From positions 1 to 64,000 of the forward strand of contig JADJJI010000004.1 in the NCBI GenBank assembly GCA_016706565.1: a stretch of DNA of 64,000 bases, written 5' to 3'. A model generated the notes under the pieces. The model was not told the origin of the DNA. It did no database searches and saw nothing but the letters and a program-made list of their open reading frames with translations. This document shows, piece by piece, positions 50,374 through 62,701 of the stretch (position 1 is the first letter of the stretch; the number at the start of each line of letters is the position of its first letter). The position numbers and the translations under genes were made by a program. Origin of the DNA: Piscinibacter sp. Lineage in GTDB: Bacteria > Pseudomonadota > Gammaproteobacteria > Burkholderiales > Burkholderiaceae_C.

Positions 50374-51555
50374 TCAGAACCCCATGCGCGCCGCGCGGCT
50401 GGTGAAGAACACGCCGCTCGGTGCGGCCAGCGGCAACGTGGCCTGCGTGGCGAAGCTCGAGGTGTCGATCACCGTCACGCGGTTGGCATCGCGCGAGCTG
50501 ATCCAGACCGCCTCGCCGCGCGGCGTGAACTCCATGTGCAGCACCGCCTTGCCGGGCTCCAGTGTCTTGACGATCTGCCGCGTCAGCGTATCGATCACTT
50601 GCACGCGGTCGTAGTCGGGCACCGCGAAGTTGACCCAGACCTGGCGGCCGTCGGGCCGTGCGATCACGAACACCGGCTGGCCGGCCACGGCGATGCGGCC
50701 GACCTCGGCCCACGTCTGGGTATCGACCACCAGCACTTCGTGGCGGCCGATCGCCGGCAGGTACGCGTGGCGCCCGGCCACCGCCCAGCCGCGCAGGTGT
50801 GGCATCTTGAACACGGGCAGCGGCTCCTGGCCGCGGCCGTAGCCAGCGAGGATGCGCCGCACCACCGGCTTGTCGGCCCACAGGTCGATCATCGCCAAGC
50901 CGTCCTCGCCGAACAGGCCGGCGATGTAGTGGCGGCCGTCGGGCGTGACCAGCGCATCGTAGGGCTGGCGGCCGACGTTCTCGAACTTGGTCAGCTTCGG
51001 TCTCGCCGCGTCGTTGAGGTCGGCGATCCAGATCTGGTCGGCGTCGAACAGCGAGAACACGAAGCGCTTGCCCGGCAGGTCGGCCAGGCCGACGACGCGG
51101 GAGCGTTGGCCGGGCGCGTATTCGGCGGGAATGTCGGCCACCAGTGCCAGCGTCTTCGCGTCGAATACCTTGATGCCGCCGGGCTGGTAGTTCTGCGCGG
51201 CGACCAGCGTGCCGTCCTGCGACATGGCGCCGCCGATCGAGTTGCCGGCCTGCTGCACGCGCTGCTCGATGCGGCGCGTGGACAGGTTGACACGCGTGAG
51301 CGCGCCGTCGCGGCCGAACACGAAGGCACTGCCGCCGTCGCGCGAGAACACCACCGAGGCGTGCGACAGGTCGCCCAGCCCCGGCACCTCGGCCAGCACG
51401 CGCCGTTCACTGGTGTCGACGATGGCCAAGGTGCCGCTGGCGCGCTCGACGACGACGCCGAGGTCGCCGGTGCCCTTGGCGGGATTCGTGGGAGTGGTGG
51501 GGGCGCCCGCACACGCGGCGAGCAGGCTGACCAGCGCGAACAGCAGCGCTCTCAT
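50374..51555 (-). CDS. nirF: NirF, heme d1 biosynthesis lipoprotein
   Basis: The 393-residue protein has a lipoprotein-type signal (LVSLLAAC near residue 15) and a seven- or eight-bladed d1-type propeller (HASVVFSRDGGSAFVFGRDG, GQPYDAL-like blades, HMEFTPRGEAVWISSRD). It is homologous to the d1 domain of NirS but has no heme c. It acts in the last steps of heme d1 synthesis in the periplasm. Start overlaps nirC stop by 4 bases. Confidence 0.92.
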   Translation of the reverse strand: MRALLFALVSLLAACAGAPTTPTNPAKGTGDLGVVVERASGTLAIVDTSERRVLAEVPGLGDLSHASVVFSRDGGSAFVFGRDGALTRVNLSTRRIEQRVQQAGNSIGGAMSQDGTLVAAQNYQPGGIKVFDAKTLALVADIPAEYAPGQRSRVVGLADLPGKRFVFSLFDADQIWIADLNDAARPKLTKFENVGRQPYDALVTPDGRHYIAGLFGEDGLAMIDLWADKPVVRRILAGYGRGQEPLPVFKMPHLRGWAVAGRHAYLPAIGRHEVLVVDTQTWAEVGRIAVAGQPVFVIARPDGRQVWVNFAVPDYDRVQVIDTLTRQIVKTLEPGKAVLHMEFTPRGEAVWISSRDANRVTVIDTSSFATQATLPLAAPSGVFFTSRAARMGF

Positions 51556-51875
51556 CGGTTTTCCTTCGGGAAGCCGGCCAGCAGGCGCTCGGCGATCCAG
51601 CGGGCTTCGTCGGCGCTGAGCATCGAGCGCCAGGGCGGCATCGGTGTGCCGGGACGGCCGTGGTAGATGGTGGCGGCCAGCGATTCGACCGGCTTGTCGG
51701 CCAGCGCCTCGCGCGTCAGCGCGGGGCCCAGGCCGCCCGCCAGCGTCATGCCGTGGCAGGAGCCGCAGTCCTGCCGCACCATGCGCACCAGCTGCGCCTC
51801 GCGCGCCCCGCCCGGGACCTGCGCGACGGCGGAGCCGCCGGCGAGCAGGGCAAGGAGGAGCGGCCAGGCACGCAT
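51552..51875 (-). CDS. nirC: NirC, cytochrome c55x
   Basis: The 107-residue protein has a signal peptide (residues 1-19) and CGSCH at residues 37-41. MTLAGGLGPALTREAL and TPMPPWRSMLSADEA supply the Met-ligand region. It is a small periplasmic electron carrier in the nir operon, located between nirM and nirF. Confidence 0.88.
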   Translation of the reverse strand: MRAWPLLLALLAGGSAVAQVPGGAREAQLVRMVRQDCGSCHGMTLAGGLGPALTREALADKPVESLAATIYHGRPGTPMPPWRSMLSADEARWIAERLLAGFPKENR

Positions 51876-51882
51876 GGTCGGC

Positions 51883-54572
<2,690 letters not shown>

Positions 54573-54698
54573 TCATCACCTCGTTCATTGGAGGTGAGCA
54601 TGAGGCAGATGTTCCCGCCGTGCCAGCGCGGTAACAAATCCCGTGTGCCTGTCGTGGTTCAAGTCACGCGGCCCGGCCCGGCGTACGCAGCGGCCCCG

Positions 54699-55475
54699 CT
54701 ACACCGCGCAGTAACGCTCCTGGATCTCGCGGTCAGCGAGCAGTTCGGCAGCGTTGCCTTCGTGGGCGATCTGCCCCTGGTCGAGGATGTAGGCGCGGTC
54801 GGAGATCGACAGTGCGCGCTCGACGTTCTGCTCGACCAGCAGGATGGTCGTGCCCTCGCGCTTCATGCGCGCGAACAGCTCGAACATCTCGTGCACCAGC
54901 AGCGGCATGATGCCTTCAGAGGGCTCGTCGAGCAGGATCATGCGCGGCTTGCTCATCATCGCGCGGGCAATGGCGAGCATCTGCTGCTCGCCGCCGGACA
55001 GCGATGTGCCTTCCTGGTGCATGCGCTCGGCCAGCCGTGGGAAGGTCCGCACGATCTCGTCGATGCGCGCGCGCTCGGTGTGCCGCTCCTTGCCGGCGAT
55101 CAGGCCCAGGCGCAGGTTCTCCAGCACCGTCAGGCCCGGCACGATGCGCCGCTCCTCCGGCACGTAGGCCAGGCCGAGGTGGTAGCGGGCATGGGCCGGC
55201 TGCGCCAGGATCTCTTTCCCGTCGAAACGCACCTGGCCGCCGCGCTTGGCCAGCAGCCCCATGATCGCCTTCAGCGTGCTCGTCTTGCCGGCGCCGTTGC
55301 GTCCCATCAGCGTGACGATCTCGCCCGCATCGACGTGGAAGCGCAGGCCCTGCACCACGTGGCTGCGGTCGTACCAGGCATCCAGGCCGTCGACTTCGAG
55401 CAGGCGCTGGTTGGGGGGGGTGCGGGGAGCCTTTCCCCCAGCCACAAGGCGAAAGTCAGCGCGCACGGTCAGCAT
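54699..55475 (-). CDS. livF: Branched-chain amino acid-type ABC transporter ATP-binding protein LivF
   Basis: The ABC ATPase has Walker A GRNGAGKTS, signature SLSGGEQQMLAIARAM, Walker B RMILLDEPS and H-loop LVEQN. The N-terminal ~25 residues (MLTVRADFRLVAGGKAPRTPPNQ) are not family-like, and their coding DNA includes a G8 run and a C-rich repeat (55413-55441). The native start may therefore lie nearer LLEVDGLDAWYD, although no standard start codon is there. It energises uptake together with the neighbouring livG/livHM. Confidence 0.87.
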   Translation of the reverse strand: MLTVRADFRLVAGGKAPRTPPNQRLLEVDGLDAWYDRSHVVQGLRFHVDAGEIVTLMGRNGAGKTSTLKAIMGLLAKRGGQVRFDGKEILAQPAHARYHLGLAYVPEERRIVPGLTVLENLRLGLIAGKERHTERARIDEIVRTFPRLAERMHQEGTSLSGGEQQMLAIARAMMSKPRMILLDEPSEGIMPLLVHEMFELFARMKREGTTILLVEQNVERALSISDRAYILDQGQIAHEGNAAELLADREIQERYCAV

Positions 55476-55494
55476 GCCTCGATGTGCAATTCAT

Positions 55495-56241
55495 CTAGCC
55501 CTGCCCCAGGTAGACGCGCCGCACCTCGGTGTTGGCGCGGATCTCGTCGGGCGTGCCCTCTGCAAGGAATTCGCCGTGGTGCAGCACCAGCAGCCGCTCG
55601 CAGATGCCCATCACCAGCTTCATCTTGTGCTCGACGATGATCACCGAGCGCTCCGCTGCGAGCTGCACGATCAGGTCCATCATCACCTTGGTCTCTTCCG
55701 GCGACATGCCGGCGGTGGGCTCGTCCATCAGCAGCAGCGTGGGCTCGCTGGCCAGCGCCATCGCCACCTCCAGCGCGCGCTGCTGGCCGTGGGCGAGGTC
55801 GGCGGCGGTGCGGTCGTGCAGCGAGGCGAGGCCCACGCGCGCCAGCAGTTCGTGGGCGCGGTCGCTCAGCGCCGTCAGCTTCGCGCGCGGCGTGAGCAGC
55901 TGGTAGCGCGCCGAGCGCATCTGCGCGGCCACACGCACGTTCTCGTGGGCGCTGAGCTGCTTGAACACGGTGGTGATCTGGAAGCTCTTGGCGATGCCGA
56001 TGCGCGCGAACTCGTGCTGCGCCGTTCCGGTGATGTCGCGGCCCTGGAACTTCAGCGTGCCGGCCGAGGGCGGGAAGGCACCGCTGACGACATTGAAGAA
56101 CGTGCTCTTGCCCGCGCCGTTGGGGCCGATGATGGCGCTGAGCTTGCCGGCCTCGAATCGCGTGCTGACATTGTTGAGCGCGACGAAGTTGCCGAAGCGC
56201 TTGCTGACGTTCTCCACCTCGAGGATGGGCACGGCACTCAT
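55495..56241 (-). CDS. livG: Branched-chain amino acid-type ABC transporter ATP-binding protein LivG
   Basis: The 248-residue ABC ATPase has Walker A GPNGAGKSTF, signature region LAHGQQRALEVAMAL, Walker B LLLMDEPTAGMS and H-loop VEHKM. The start at 56241 overlaps the permease stop by 4 bases. It pairs with LivF; the presence of all four transporter parts in one operon suggests uptake of a specific carboxylated or aromatic compound. Confidence 0.92.
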   Translation of the reverse strand: MSAVPILEVENVSKRFGNFVALNNVSTRFEAGKLSAIIGPNGAGKSTFFNVVSGAFPPSAGTLKFQGRDITGTAQHEFARIGIAKSFQITTVFKQLSAHENVRVAAQMRSARYQLLTPRAKLTALSDRAHELLARVGLASLHDRTAADLAHGQQRALEVAMALASEPTLLLMDEPTAGMSPEETKVMMDLIVQLAAERSVIIVEHKMKLVMGICERLLVLHHGEFLAEGTPDEIRANTEVRRVYLGQG

Positions 56242-58066
56242 CGCACGCGCTCCATGCGCTTGACCAGCGTGCCCCAGATGCCCGAGGGGAAGAACAGCAC
56301 GAAGAACATGAACACGCCGCCGACCACGGCCATCCAGTGCTTGGTGAACACCGTCACCACGTCTTCCAGCGTGAGGAACACGCCGGCGCCGACGAAGGGC
56401 CCGAAGAAGGTGCCCATGCCGCCGAGCAGGCACATCATCACCGCCTGGCCCGACAGCAGGTAGTGCAGCGAATCGATCGGCACGATCGACAGGTGCAGCG
56501 CGCGCAGCGCGCCGGCCAGCCCGCAGATCACCGCCGAGAGCACGAAGACGAGCAGCTTGGTGCGTGCCACGTCGTAACCGCAGGCGGCGGCGCGGCGATC
56601 GTTCTCGCGCACCGCCTCGATCACAGCGCCGAATGGCGAGGCGAGGATGCGCGACACGAACCACAGCGCCAGCGCGACGAAGGCGAGGATCACGTAGTAC
56701 TTGGTGACCGGGTTCAGGAAGTCGAGCCGCAGGCTGCCGATCTCCACCGCCGGCACCTGGATGCCGCGCAGGCCGTTCTCGCCGCCCGTCCAGCGCTCGG
56801 CCTTGTAGAAGGCGTAGTAGACGATCTGGCCGAGCGCCAGCGTCACCATCGAGAAGTAGATGCCGCGCGTGCGGATCGCCAGGAAGCCGATCGCCAGGCC
56901 GGCCACGCCGGCCGAGGCCACGCCCAGCACCACCGCCGCCCACCAGGGCCAGCCGCCGTGCACCATGGCGATGCCGGTGAGGTAGCTGCCCACGCCGAGA
57001 AAGGCCGCATGGCCGAACGAGAGCAGCCCGGTGTAGCCGAACAGCAGGTTGAAGCCCACCGCGAACAGGCCGAACAGCAGGATGTTGATGGCCAGCGCGT
57101 GGTAGGGCATCAGCAGCGGGAACACCATCAGGAAGGCCATCACCGCCGCCACGCGATGCCGGCGCACGAACTCGAACGCCGGCCTCACGACATCAGCCCC
57201 TGCCTTGCCGAAGAAGCCTTGCGGGCGCAGCAGCAGCACCACCGCCATCAGCACGAAGATCGACAGCTCGGCGAGGTCGGGCGCGAAGAGCGAGGTGAGC
57301 GAGAACACGATGCCCACCAGCAGCCCGGCCAGCACCGCGCCGGGCAGCGAGCCCATGCCGCCGACCACGGTGACGACGAAGCTCTCGGCGAGCACGTGGA
57401 TGCCCATCTCCGGGTTGACGGCGCGCGTGGGCGCGGCCAGCACGCCCGACAGCCCGGCGATCGCCGTGCCGATGCCGAACACCACCAGCCAGACGCGTGC
57501 GATGTCGATGCCCAGCACCTTGCAGATCTCGCCGTCGCGCGAGCCGGCCCGCACGATCAGGCCGTAGCGCGTCTTCTCGAGGAACAGCCACAGCGCCAGC
57601 ACCACCACTGCCGTCGCGAAGATCAGGAACAGCCGGTACTTCGGAAAGAAGCCGATGCCCAGGTCGACCGCGCCGCGCAATTCGGGCGGCGTCGACGAGG
57701 GAATGCCCTCGATGCCGAACATCACGCGCATGGCCTCGATCAGCACCCAGCTCAGGCCGAAGGTCAGCAGCAGCGGGTAGTCGATGCCGCGGCCGTACAG
57801 CGGCCGCACCAGAAAGCGCTCGGTGACCAGCCCGAGCGCACCCACCACCAGCGGCGTGAGCACCAGGCTGAACCAGAAGTTGCCGGTCAGGCCCATGAAG
57901 TACAGGCCGATGAAGGCGCCCACCATGAAGAACGCGCCATGGGCGAAGTTCACCACGGTGAGCATGCCGAAGATCAGGCTCAGGCCGATGGCCAGCAGCG
58001 CGTACACCGCGCCCAGCGCGATGCCGGTGACGAGCTGCAGCGCGAGCAGCGAGGGGTTATTTCCAT
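56238..58066 (-). CDS. Fused LivH-LivM permease, with a frameshift near the start
   Basis: The permease has about 609 residues: the first half is LivH-like (LIFGMLTVVNFAHGAFFMVG ... LLLRPQGFFGKAG), then directly LivM-like (AINILLFGLFAVGFNLLFGY, LGVGSYLTG, YDVARTKLLVFVLSAVICGL). In most bacteria these are two genes. The coupled ATG at 58066 overlaps the binding-protein stop but is out of frame with the core; adding one base between about 58051 and 58063 restores a LivH-like N-terminus (MEI.PSLLALQLVTGIALGA). Otherwise translation would need GTG 58007, losing the first helix. Confidence 0.83.
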
Positions 58067-59307
58067 CAGGTGGTGACCTTGTGCCCCATCTCCTCGCAGG
58101 TGCGCAGGTTCTTCTCGTCCGCTGCCTCGATCGCCAGCACGTTGAAGACGTCGTTCTTGTCCTTCATGCCCTTGCTCTTGCTCTCGACGATGACCACCGA
58201 CTGCACCGACTGGTGGTCGCACTTGCGGTAGAACTGCGGGCCCTTGTACCAGTCGTACTTGAGCTGGCGCAGTGCGATCGACACACGCGTGGAGTCGGTG
58301 GCGTCGGCGTCCTTCACCGCCTGCAGCACGCTGCGGATGCCGGCGTAGCCCAGCGCGCCGTAGTCCGACGGCACCGAGCCGTTGTAGGCCTTGCGGAAGG
58401 CGTCGTTGAACTTCTTCGCACTGGGAATCTTGTCTTCCATGCCCCAGTAGTACGAGGTGCCGCCGAGGATGCCCTCGAAGGCGTCGGCGCCGCCGGCCTG
58501 GCGCGAGGTGTACAGCAGCACCGGCGCGATGATCTTGGTGCCTTGCTTGAGGCCGAAGTCGGTGGCCTGCTTGGCGCTGTTGACGAGGTCGCGGCCGAAG
58601 TTGCACAGCACCAGGATGTCGGGCTTGAGCGCCTGGATGCGCGGCAGGAAGGCCGAGTAGTCGGCCGCGCCCAGCGGGTGGCGGATGTCGGCCAGCGTCT
58701 GCACGCCCAGGCCGGCGCCGGCGCGCTGGAAGCCGCGCACCATCTCGTGGCCGTAGGCGTAGTCGGCGGTCAGGTAGACCACCTTCTTGCCGAACTTCGG
58801 GAAGGCGTAGCGGCCCACCGCACCGGCCGTGAGGTGCGGGTTCAGCGCCTCGTGGAAGGTGTACAGGCTCCAGTCCTTCGCCTCGTTGATGGTGTCGCTC
58901 TGGCTGATGCTGTTGAACAGCACCTTGCGTTCCTTGGTCACCGCGTTGATCGACAGCTGCGTGGCCGCCGACAGCGAACCGACGACGAAGTTGACCTTGT
59001 CCTTCTCGATCAGCTCCAGCGTGCGCGTGGCCGCCTCGCCGGGGTTGAGCTTGTCGTCGCGCACCAGCAGTTCGGCCATCTGGCCCTTGTGGCCGCCGGC
59101 GGCGTTCCACTCCTTCACCGCCAGCTCGGCGGCGCGCACCTGGTCCTGCGCCTCGGCGGAGAACGCACCGGTCAGCGGCACCGGGAAGCCGATCTTGATG
59201 GCGGCGCCTTGCGCGCGGGCGATGTTGAACAGCGCCGGGGCCGCGGCCACGGCGGTGCCGGCCATGACGATGCGGCGGCGGCGCAGGTTGGCGGGGGTGT
59301 GGCTCAT
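58066..59307 (-). CDS. ABC transporter periplasmic substrate-binding protein (Leu/Ile/Val type)
   Basis: The 413-residue protein has a twin-arginine-like N-terminus (RRRRIVMAGTAVAAAPALF). The LivK/amide-binding fold is visible in IKIGFPVPLTGAFSAEAQDQ, FVVGSLSAATQLSINAV, VVYLTADYAYGHEMVRGF and ADYSAFLPRIQALKPDI. Substrate is unknown; the neighbouring oxidative genes suggest an aromatic or heterocyclic acid. It is first of the transporter genes after the monooxygenase. Confidence 0.9.
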   Translation of the reverse strand: MSHTPANLRRRRIVMAGTAVAAAPALFNIARAQGAAIKIGFPVPLTGAFSAEAQDQVRAAELAVKEWNAAGGHKGQMAELLVRDDKLNPGEAATRTLELIEKDKVNFVVGSLSAATQLSINAVTKERKVLFNSISQSDTINEAKDWSLYTFHEALNPHLTAGAVGRYAFPKFGKKVVYLTADYAYGHEMVRGFQRAGAGLGVQTLADIRHPLGAADYSAFLPRIQALKPDILVLCNFGRDLVNSAKQATDFGLKQGTKIIAPVLLYTSRQAGGADAFEGILGGTSYYWGMEDKIPSAKKFNDAFRKAYNGSVPSDYGALGYAGIRSVLQAVKDADATDSTRVSIALRQLKYDWYKGPQFYRKCDHQSVQSVVIVESKSKGMKDKNDVFNVLAIEAADEKNLRTCEEMGHKVTT

Positions 59308-59341
59308 GTCGATGTCTCCTGGCTGTGATGAGTGGCAGGCT

Positions 59342-60562
59342 TCAGGCGGCCTGCGTCGCGGGGTTTTCGTTGCCGAACAAGCTCGGGTCGATGGCTGTCT
59401 GGTGCATCACCTCGACCGGGTTGCGCAGCGCCGAGGCGCCGCGCTGGCGCGCCTCGATGTAGGCACCCAGCCGACGCGCGCGCTGCACCACCGAGGCGCA
59501 CACCGGCTGGCGCATCGCGGCATAGCGGCGCAGCGCCTGCGGCGTGGCGCCGAGCTCGGCGATGCAGGCGGCCAGCACCACGGCGTCGTCGCCGGCCTTG
59601 GCCACGCCCATGCCCACGTGCGGCCGCGCCACGAAGGCGGCGTCGCCCAGCAGCGCGACGCGGCCGAAGGCGAGCTCGTCGGAGATGAAGTCGTAGATCG
59701 GCTGCAGGAAGGGCACGGCGGTCTTCTCGGCGATCTCGGCGAACTGCGGCGCGAGCTTGTCGCGCGCGGCCTGCCGCATCGCCGCGACATGGCGCCACGA
59801 CACCTGCTGCGGCGGGATGCCTTCGGGGTGGTGCACGCCGTCGGCGTCGCTCATCAGCGCGGCCAGCTCGGCACCCGGCGCGGCAGGGCGGTACCAGACG
59901 AAGTTCCAGCGCCGCTGTCCGGGCTCGATGCTGTCGTCGGCACCGGCCACCGGGTAGCCGATCATCTGCTCGCCGTCGGGCAGGCCGAAGCCGAAGTGGC
60001 CGAACAGCGTCTCGCGGGTGTGGCGCGACAGGCTGGCCTCGTCGCACACGCCGCGCCAGGCGATGTAGTTGGCGTACAGCGGCAGCACCTTCGGCGCGAA
60101 CTGCGCGCGCACGCCGGAGCGGATGCCGTCGCAGGCGATCAGCAGCTCGCCCGCCACCATCTCGCCGCTGGCCAGGCGCACTGCCACACCAGCTTCGTTC
60201 TGCTCGACGCCGGCCACTTGCGCGCCGAGCCGGTAGCGCTCGGCCGGCAGCGCGGCGCGCAGCAGCGAGTACAGGCGCCCCCAGGAGGTCAGCACCTGCG
60301 GATGCACCCAGCGGCACTCGGCGTTGCCGCGCGCGTCGAGCACCACGCGCGACTCGACCGGCACGCCCAGCGTGCGATCGACCACCGCGCCGCACTGGCG
60401 CAGCGCGGCGCGCAGGTTCTCGTGCGTCACGATGCCGGCGCCGCGGCCTTCGAGCGAGCGTGTCGAGCGCTCGAGAACGAGCACGTCGTGGCCGGCGCGC
60501 AGCAGGATGTTGGCGGCCATCAGGCCGCCGAGCGAACCGCCGCTGATCAGGATGCGCGCCAT
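59342..60562 (-). CDS. FAD-dependent aromatic monooxygenase (2,6-dihydroxypyridine hydroxylase-like)
   Basis: The 406-residue flavoprotein has an N-terminal dinucleotide-binding motif (ILISGGSLGGLMAANILLRA), GELLIACDGIRSGVR, and a second FAD motif VALLGDAAFVARPHVGMGVA. The GGSLGGL variant is typical of DHPH-type hydroxylases. Such enzymes hydroxylate an activated ring using NAD(P)H and O2. It is the first of three genes before the binding protein, downstream of the VOC and TetR genes. Pyridine-type substrate is inference. Confidence 0.83.
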   Translation of the reverse strand: MARILISGGSLGGLMAANILLRAGHDVLVLERSTRSLEGRGAGIVTHENLRAALRQCGAVVDRTLGVPVESRVVLDARGNAECRWVHPQVLTSWGRLYSLLRAALPAERYRLGAQVAGVEQNEAGVAVRLASGEMVAGELLIACDGIRSGVRAQFAPKVLPLYANYIAWRGVCDEASLSRHTRETLFGHFGFGLPDGEQMIGYPVAGADDSIEPGQRRWNFVWYRPAAPGAELAALMSDADGVHHPEGIPPQQVSWRHVAAMRQAARDKLAPQFAEIAEKTAVPFLQPIYDFISDELAFGRVALLGDAAFVARPHVGMGVAKAGDDAVVLAACIAELGATPQALRRYAAMRQPVCASVVQRARRLGAYIEARQRGASALRNPVEVMHQTAIDPSLFGNENPATQAA

Positions 60563-60569
60563 GGCCAGG

Positions 60570-61016
60570 TCAGGCGGCCAGCGCCGTCTTCTCGTGGGCC
60601 GGGAAGTTGAGCTCGACGACGACGCCGTTGGGGTCGTCGACGAACACCTGGTGCAGCCCGAGCAGCGGCACGGTGCGCTCGCGGCCCTCGATGCCGTGCT
60701 CGCGCAGCGTGGCCAGCATCTGCGCCAGGCCGGTGGTGAAGAAGGCCACGTGGTCGACGGCGCCGGTGCCGTGCAGGCTGCTCTCGTCGCGGTCGCCGAG
60801 GTAGCGCTTCAGGCCTTCGGGGTCGTTGCGGTCGATGCCGATGATGTGGATCACCGCATTCGCCCACTCGCCGGTGTCGCCGGCGTACAGCCACAGGCCG
60901 GGGAAGGGGAAGGGCGGGCGCGGCCCCTTGGTCAGGCCGAGCAGGCCGCAGTAGAAGCGCTCGCAGGCGTCGAGGTCGAGGCTGCGAATCGAAAAGTGGT
61001 TCAGTGACATCGCCAT
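60570..61016 (-). CDS. VOC/glyoxalase-superfamily protein
   Basis: The 148-residue protein has two beta-alpha-beta-beta-beta units with metal-ligand candidates H7 (LNHFSIRS), H69-region (DHVAFFTTG) and E-residue (VFVDDPNGVVVELNF). It resembles extradiol dioxygenase or lactoylglutathione lyase-type proteins. It is 7 bases from the monooxygenase; it may be a ring-cleavage or accessory enzyme. Substrate not determinable. Confidence 0.82.
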   Translation of the reverse strand: MAMSLNHFSIRSLDLDACERFYCGLLGLTKGPRPPFPFPGLWLYAGDTGEWANAVIHIIGIDRNDPEGLKRYLGDRDESSLHGTGAVDHVAFFTTGLAQMLATLREHGIEGRERTVPLLGLHQVFVDDPNGVVVELNFPAHEKTALAA

Positions 61017-61034
61017 GGCTCGTCTCCTGTCGGT

Positions 61035-61718
61035 TCAGCGGCCCGCACGCGCGGCCGGCACGAACTCGTGTACCTGCGCGAGGTAGCCGCGGATGCGGTC
61101 GCGGATGAAGGTGTCGATCAGCGCGGGCTCGCCTTCGCCGCTGAAATGCTGCTGGTAGATCAGCGGCCAGATGCCGAGCTGGTAGATCAGCGCGCCGTGC
61201 AGGCCCATCAGCGCGGACTCCTCGCGCGGCGTGGGCTTCGCCCGCGAGCGGCTGCCGGCATGGCGGCGCGACTCGCGGATCAGGCGCGGGAACAGCTTCT
61301 CGCGCACCAGCGCGAAATAGCGCGTCGGGATCAGGCCGTCGGAGAGGCCCGAGTGCACCAGCGTGCGCAGCCACTCGGGCGTGAGGATGGCCGGCAGGTA
61401 CTCGCGGTAGAAGGCGACGAACTTCGCCTCGACGGCGATGGCCGGGTCGTCGAGCAGGGTTTCCCAGCGCGCGTCCCAGCGGCCGGCGATGGTCTCTTCG
61501 TAGACGCGCTCGATCAGCGAACGCTTGGTCGGGAAGTAGTGGTACAGCAGCGTGTGGGCGATGCCCAGCTCGGCGGCGAGCTCGCGCATCTGCGCGTCGA
61601 GGCCGCGCCGCGCGAAGAAATCGGTGGCGCCGTCGACGATCTGCTGCTCGCGCTCGCGCGCCTCCAGCCGGCGCCGTGGCGGCGTGGCCGGTTTGCGGGT
61701 TTCTGCGGTATTGATCAT
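61035..61718 (-). CDS. TetR-family transcriptional regulator
   Basis: The 227-residue protein has an N-terminal HTH (QQIVDGATDFFARRGLDAQ, then ELAAELGIAHTLLYHYFPTK) and a helical ligand-binding C-terminal domain. The start at 61718 (MINTAETRK) lies within an operator-like site. It is divergent from the molybdenum hydroxylase genes and probably represses both sides. Confidence 0.87.
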   Translation of the reverse strand: MINTAETRKPATPPRRRLEAREREQQIVDGATDFFARRGLDAQMRELAAELGIAHTLLYHYFPTKRSLIERVYEETIAGRWDARWETLLDDPAIAVEAKFVAFYREYLPAILTPEWLRTLVHSGLSDGLIPTRYFALVREKLFPRLIRESRRHAGSRSRAKPTPREESALMGLHGALIYQLGIWPLIYQQHFSGEGEPALIDTFIRDRIRGYLAQVHEFVPAARAGR

Positions 61719-61726
61719 CTGGTCAA
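61711..61726. promoter_or_regulatory. TetR operator-like site 1
   Basis: TTGATCATCTGGTCAA has TTGA and TCAA ends around eight bases. Read against the reverse of site 2 it matches 12 of 16 bases. It overlaps the tetR start codon, so binding would block its own transcription or translation. Confidence 0.6.
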
Positions 61727-61740
61727 CTCTGCTGAAATTG

Positions 61741-61756
61741 TTGAACGCTTGATCAA
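61741..61756. promoter_or_regulatory. TetR operator-like site 2
   Basis: TTGAACGCTTGATCAA shares the TTGA-N8-TCAA layout and, on the reverse strand, the TTGATCA start of site 1. The two copies are 30 bases apart, about three helical turns, in the 98-base gap between tetR and the hydroxylase genes. The N8 spacing separates them from the N4-core FNR-type boxes. Confidence 0.6.
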
Positions 61757-61816
61757 CAAGCCCCAATCCCGACAAACCCTAGCGGGGCTTTCGACGAGCC
61801 CCCGGAAGCGCAGCCC

Positions 61817-62674
61817 ATGAAATCCCCGGCCTTCGACTACATCCGCGCCGATTCGCCGCAGCATGCCTTCGAGCTGCTGGCGAAACACGGCGACGATGCG
61901 CGCGTGATCGCGGGCGGGCAGACGCTGCTGGCCACGCTGAACATGCGGCTGTCGCAGCCGGCGCTGCTGGTCGACATCGCCGGCTTCGACGCCTGGCGCG
62001 GCATCGCGGTGCAGGGCGGCCTGCTGCGCATCGGCGCGCTGGCGCGCCACAGCGAGGTGGAGAGCTCGCCGCTGGTGGCACTGCACGCGCCGCTGCTGGC
62101 GCAGGCGGCGCCGCACATCGCGCACCGCGCGATCCGCAACCTGGGCACCTTCGGCGGCGCGCTGGCCTACGCCGACCCGGCCGCCGAATGGCCGGCCTGC
62201 GTGCTGGCGCTGGACGCCACGCTGGTGATCGCCAGCGCCAAGGGCGAGCGGCGCGTGGCCGCGGCCGACTTCTTCCAGGGCCTGTACACCACGGCGATGC
62301 AGCCGGGCGAGTTGCTCATGGCCTGCGAGATCCCGCTGATCGCCGACGGTGAGCGGCAGCACTTCAGCGAGCTCTCGCGCCGCCAGGGCGACTACGCGGT
62401 GGCGGGGCTGGCCGCTCGCGCGAAGGTATCCGGCAGCACGCTGCGCGACGTGCGCCTGGCCTTCCTCAGCCTGGGCGACCGGCCGATCCGTGCGCGGGCG
62501 GCCGAAGCCGCGCTGCAAGGCGGCACCCTCGACGACGCGCGCCTGGCACAGGCCGACGCGGCGCTGCGCGCCGAACTCGACCCCTTCGACGACCTGACCC
62601 ATTCGGCGGCTGCGAAGAAGCAACTCGCCGCCACGCTGATGCGCCGCGCGGTCACCGCGCTGCTGCAGCGCTGA
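61817..62674 (+). CDS. Molybdenum hydroxylase FAD subunit (CoxM-like)
   Basis: The 285-residue FAD-binding subunit has AGGQTLLATLNMRLSQP and TFGGALAYADPAAEWPA, and a C-terminal CO-dehydrogenase-flavoprotein domain. It is the medium subunit of a xanthine-oxidase-family enzyme, which hydroxylates an N-heterocycle or aldehyde. It is followed by the 2Fe-2S and Mo subunits. Confidence 0.9.
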   Translation: MKSPAFDYIRADSPQHAFELLAKHGDDARVIAGGQTLLATLNMRLSQPALLVDIAGFDAWRGIAVQGGLLRIGALARHSEVESSPLVALHAPLLAQAAPHIAHRAIRNLGTFGGALAYADPAAEWPACVLALDATLVIASAKGERRVAAADFFQGLYTTAMQPGELLMACEIPLIADGERQHFSELSRRQGDYAVAGLAARAKVSGSTLRDVRLAFLSLGDRPIRARAAEAALQGGTLDDARLAQADAALRAELDPFDDLTHSAAAKKQLAATLMRRAVTALLQR

Positions 62675-62701
62675 TCCGCCGAACGCCTGACCGGAGCCTT
62701 C

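Noticed and set aside
54655-54675. A further FNR/DNR box near 54660
   Set aside because: Only one half (TTGAA on the reverse strand) is present; the other half does not match.
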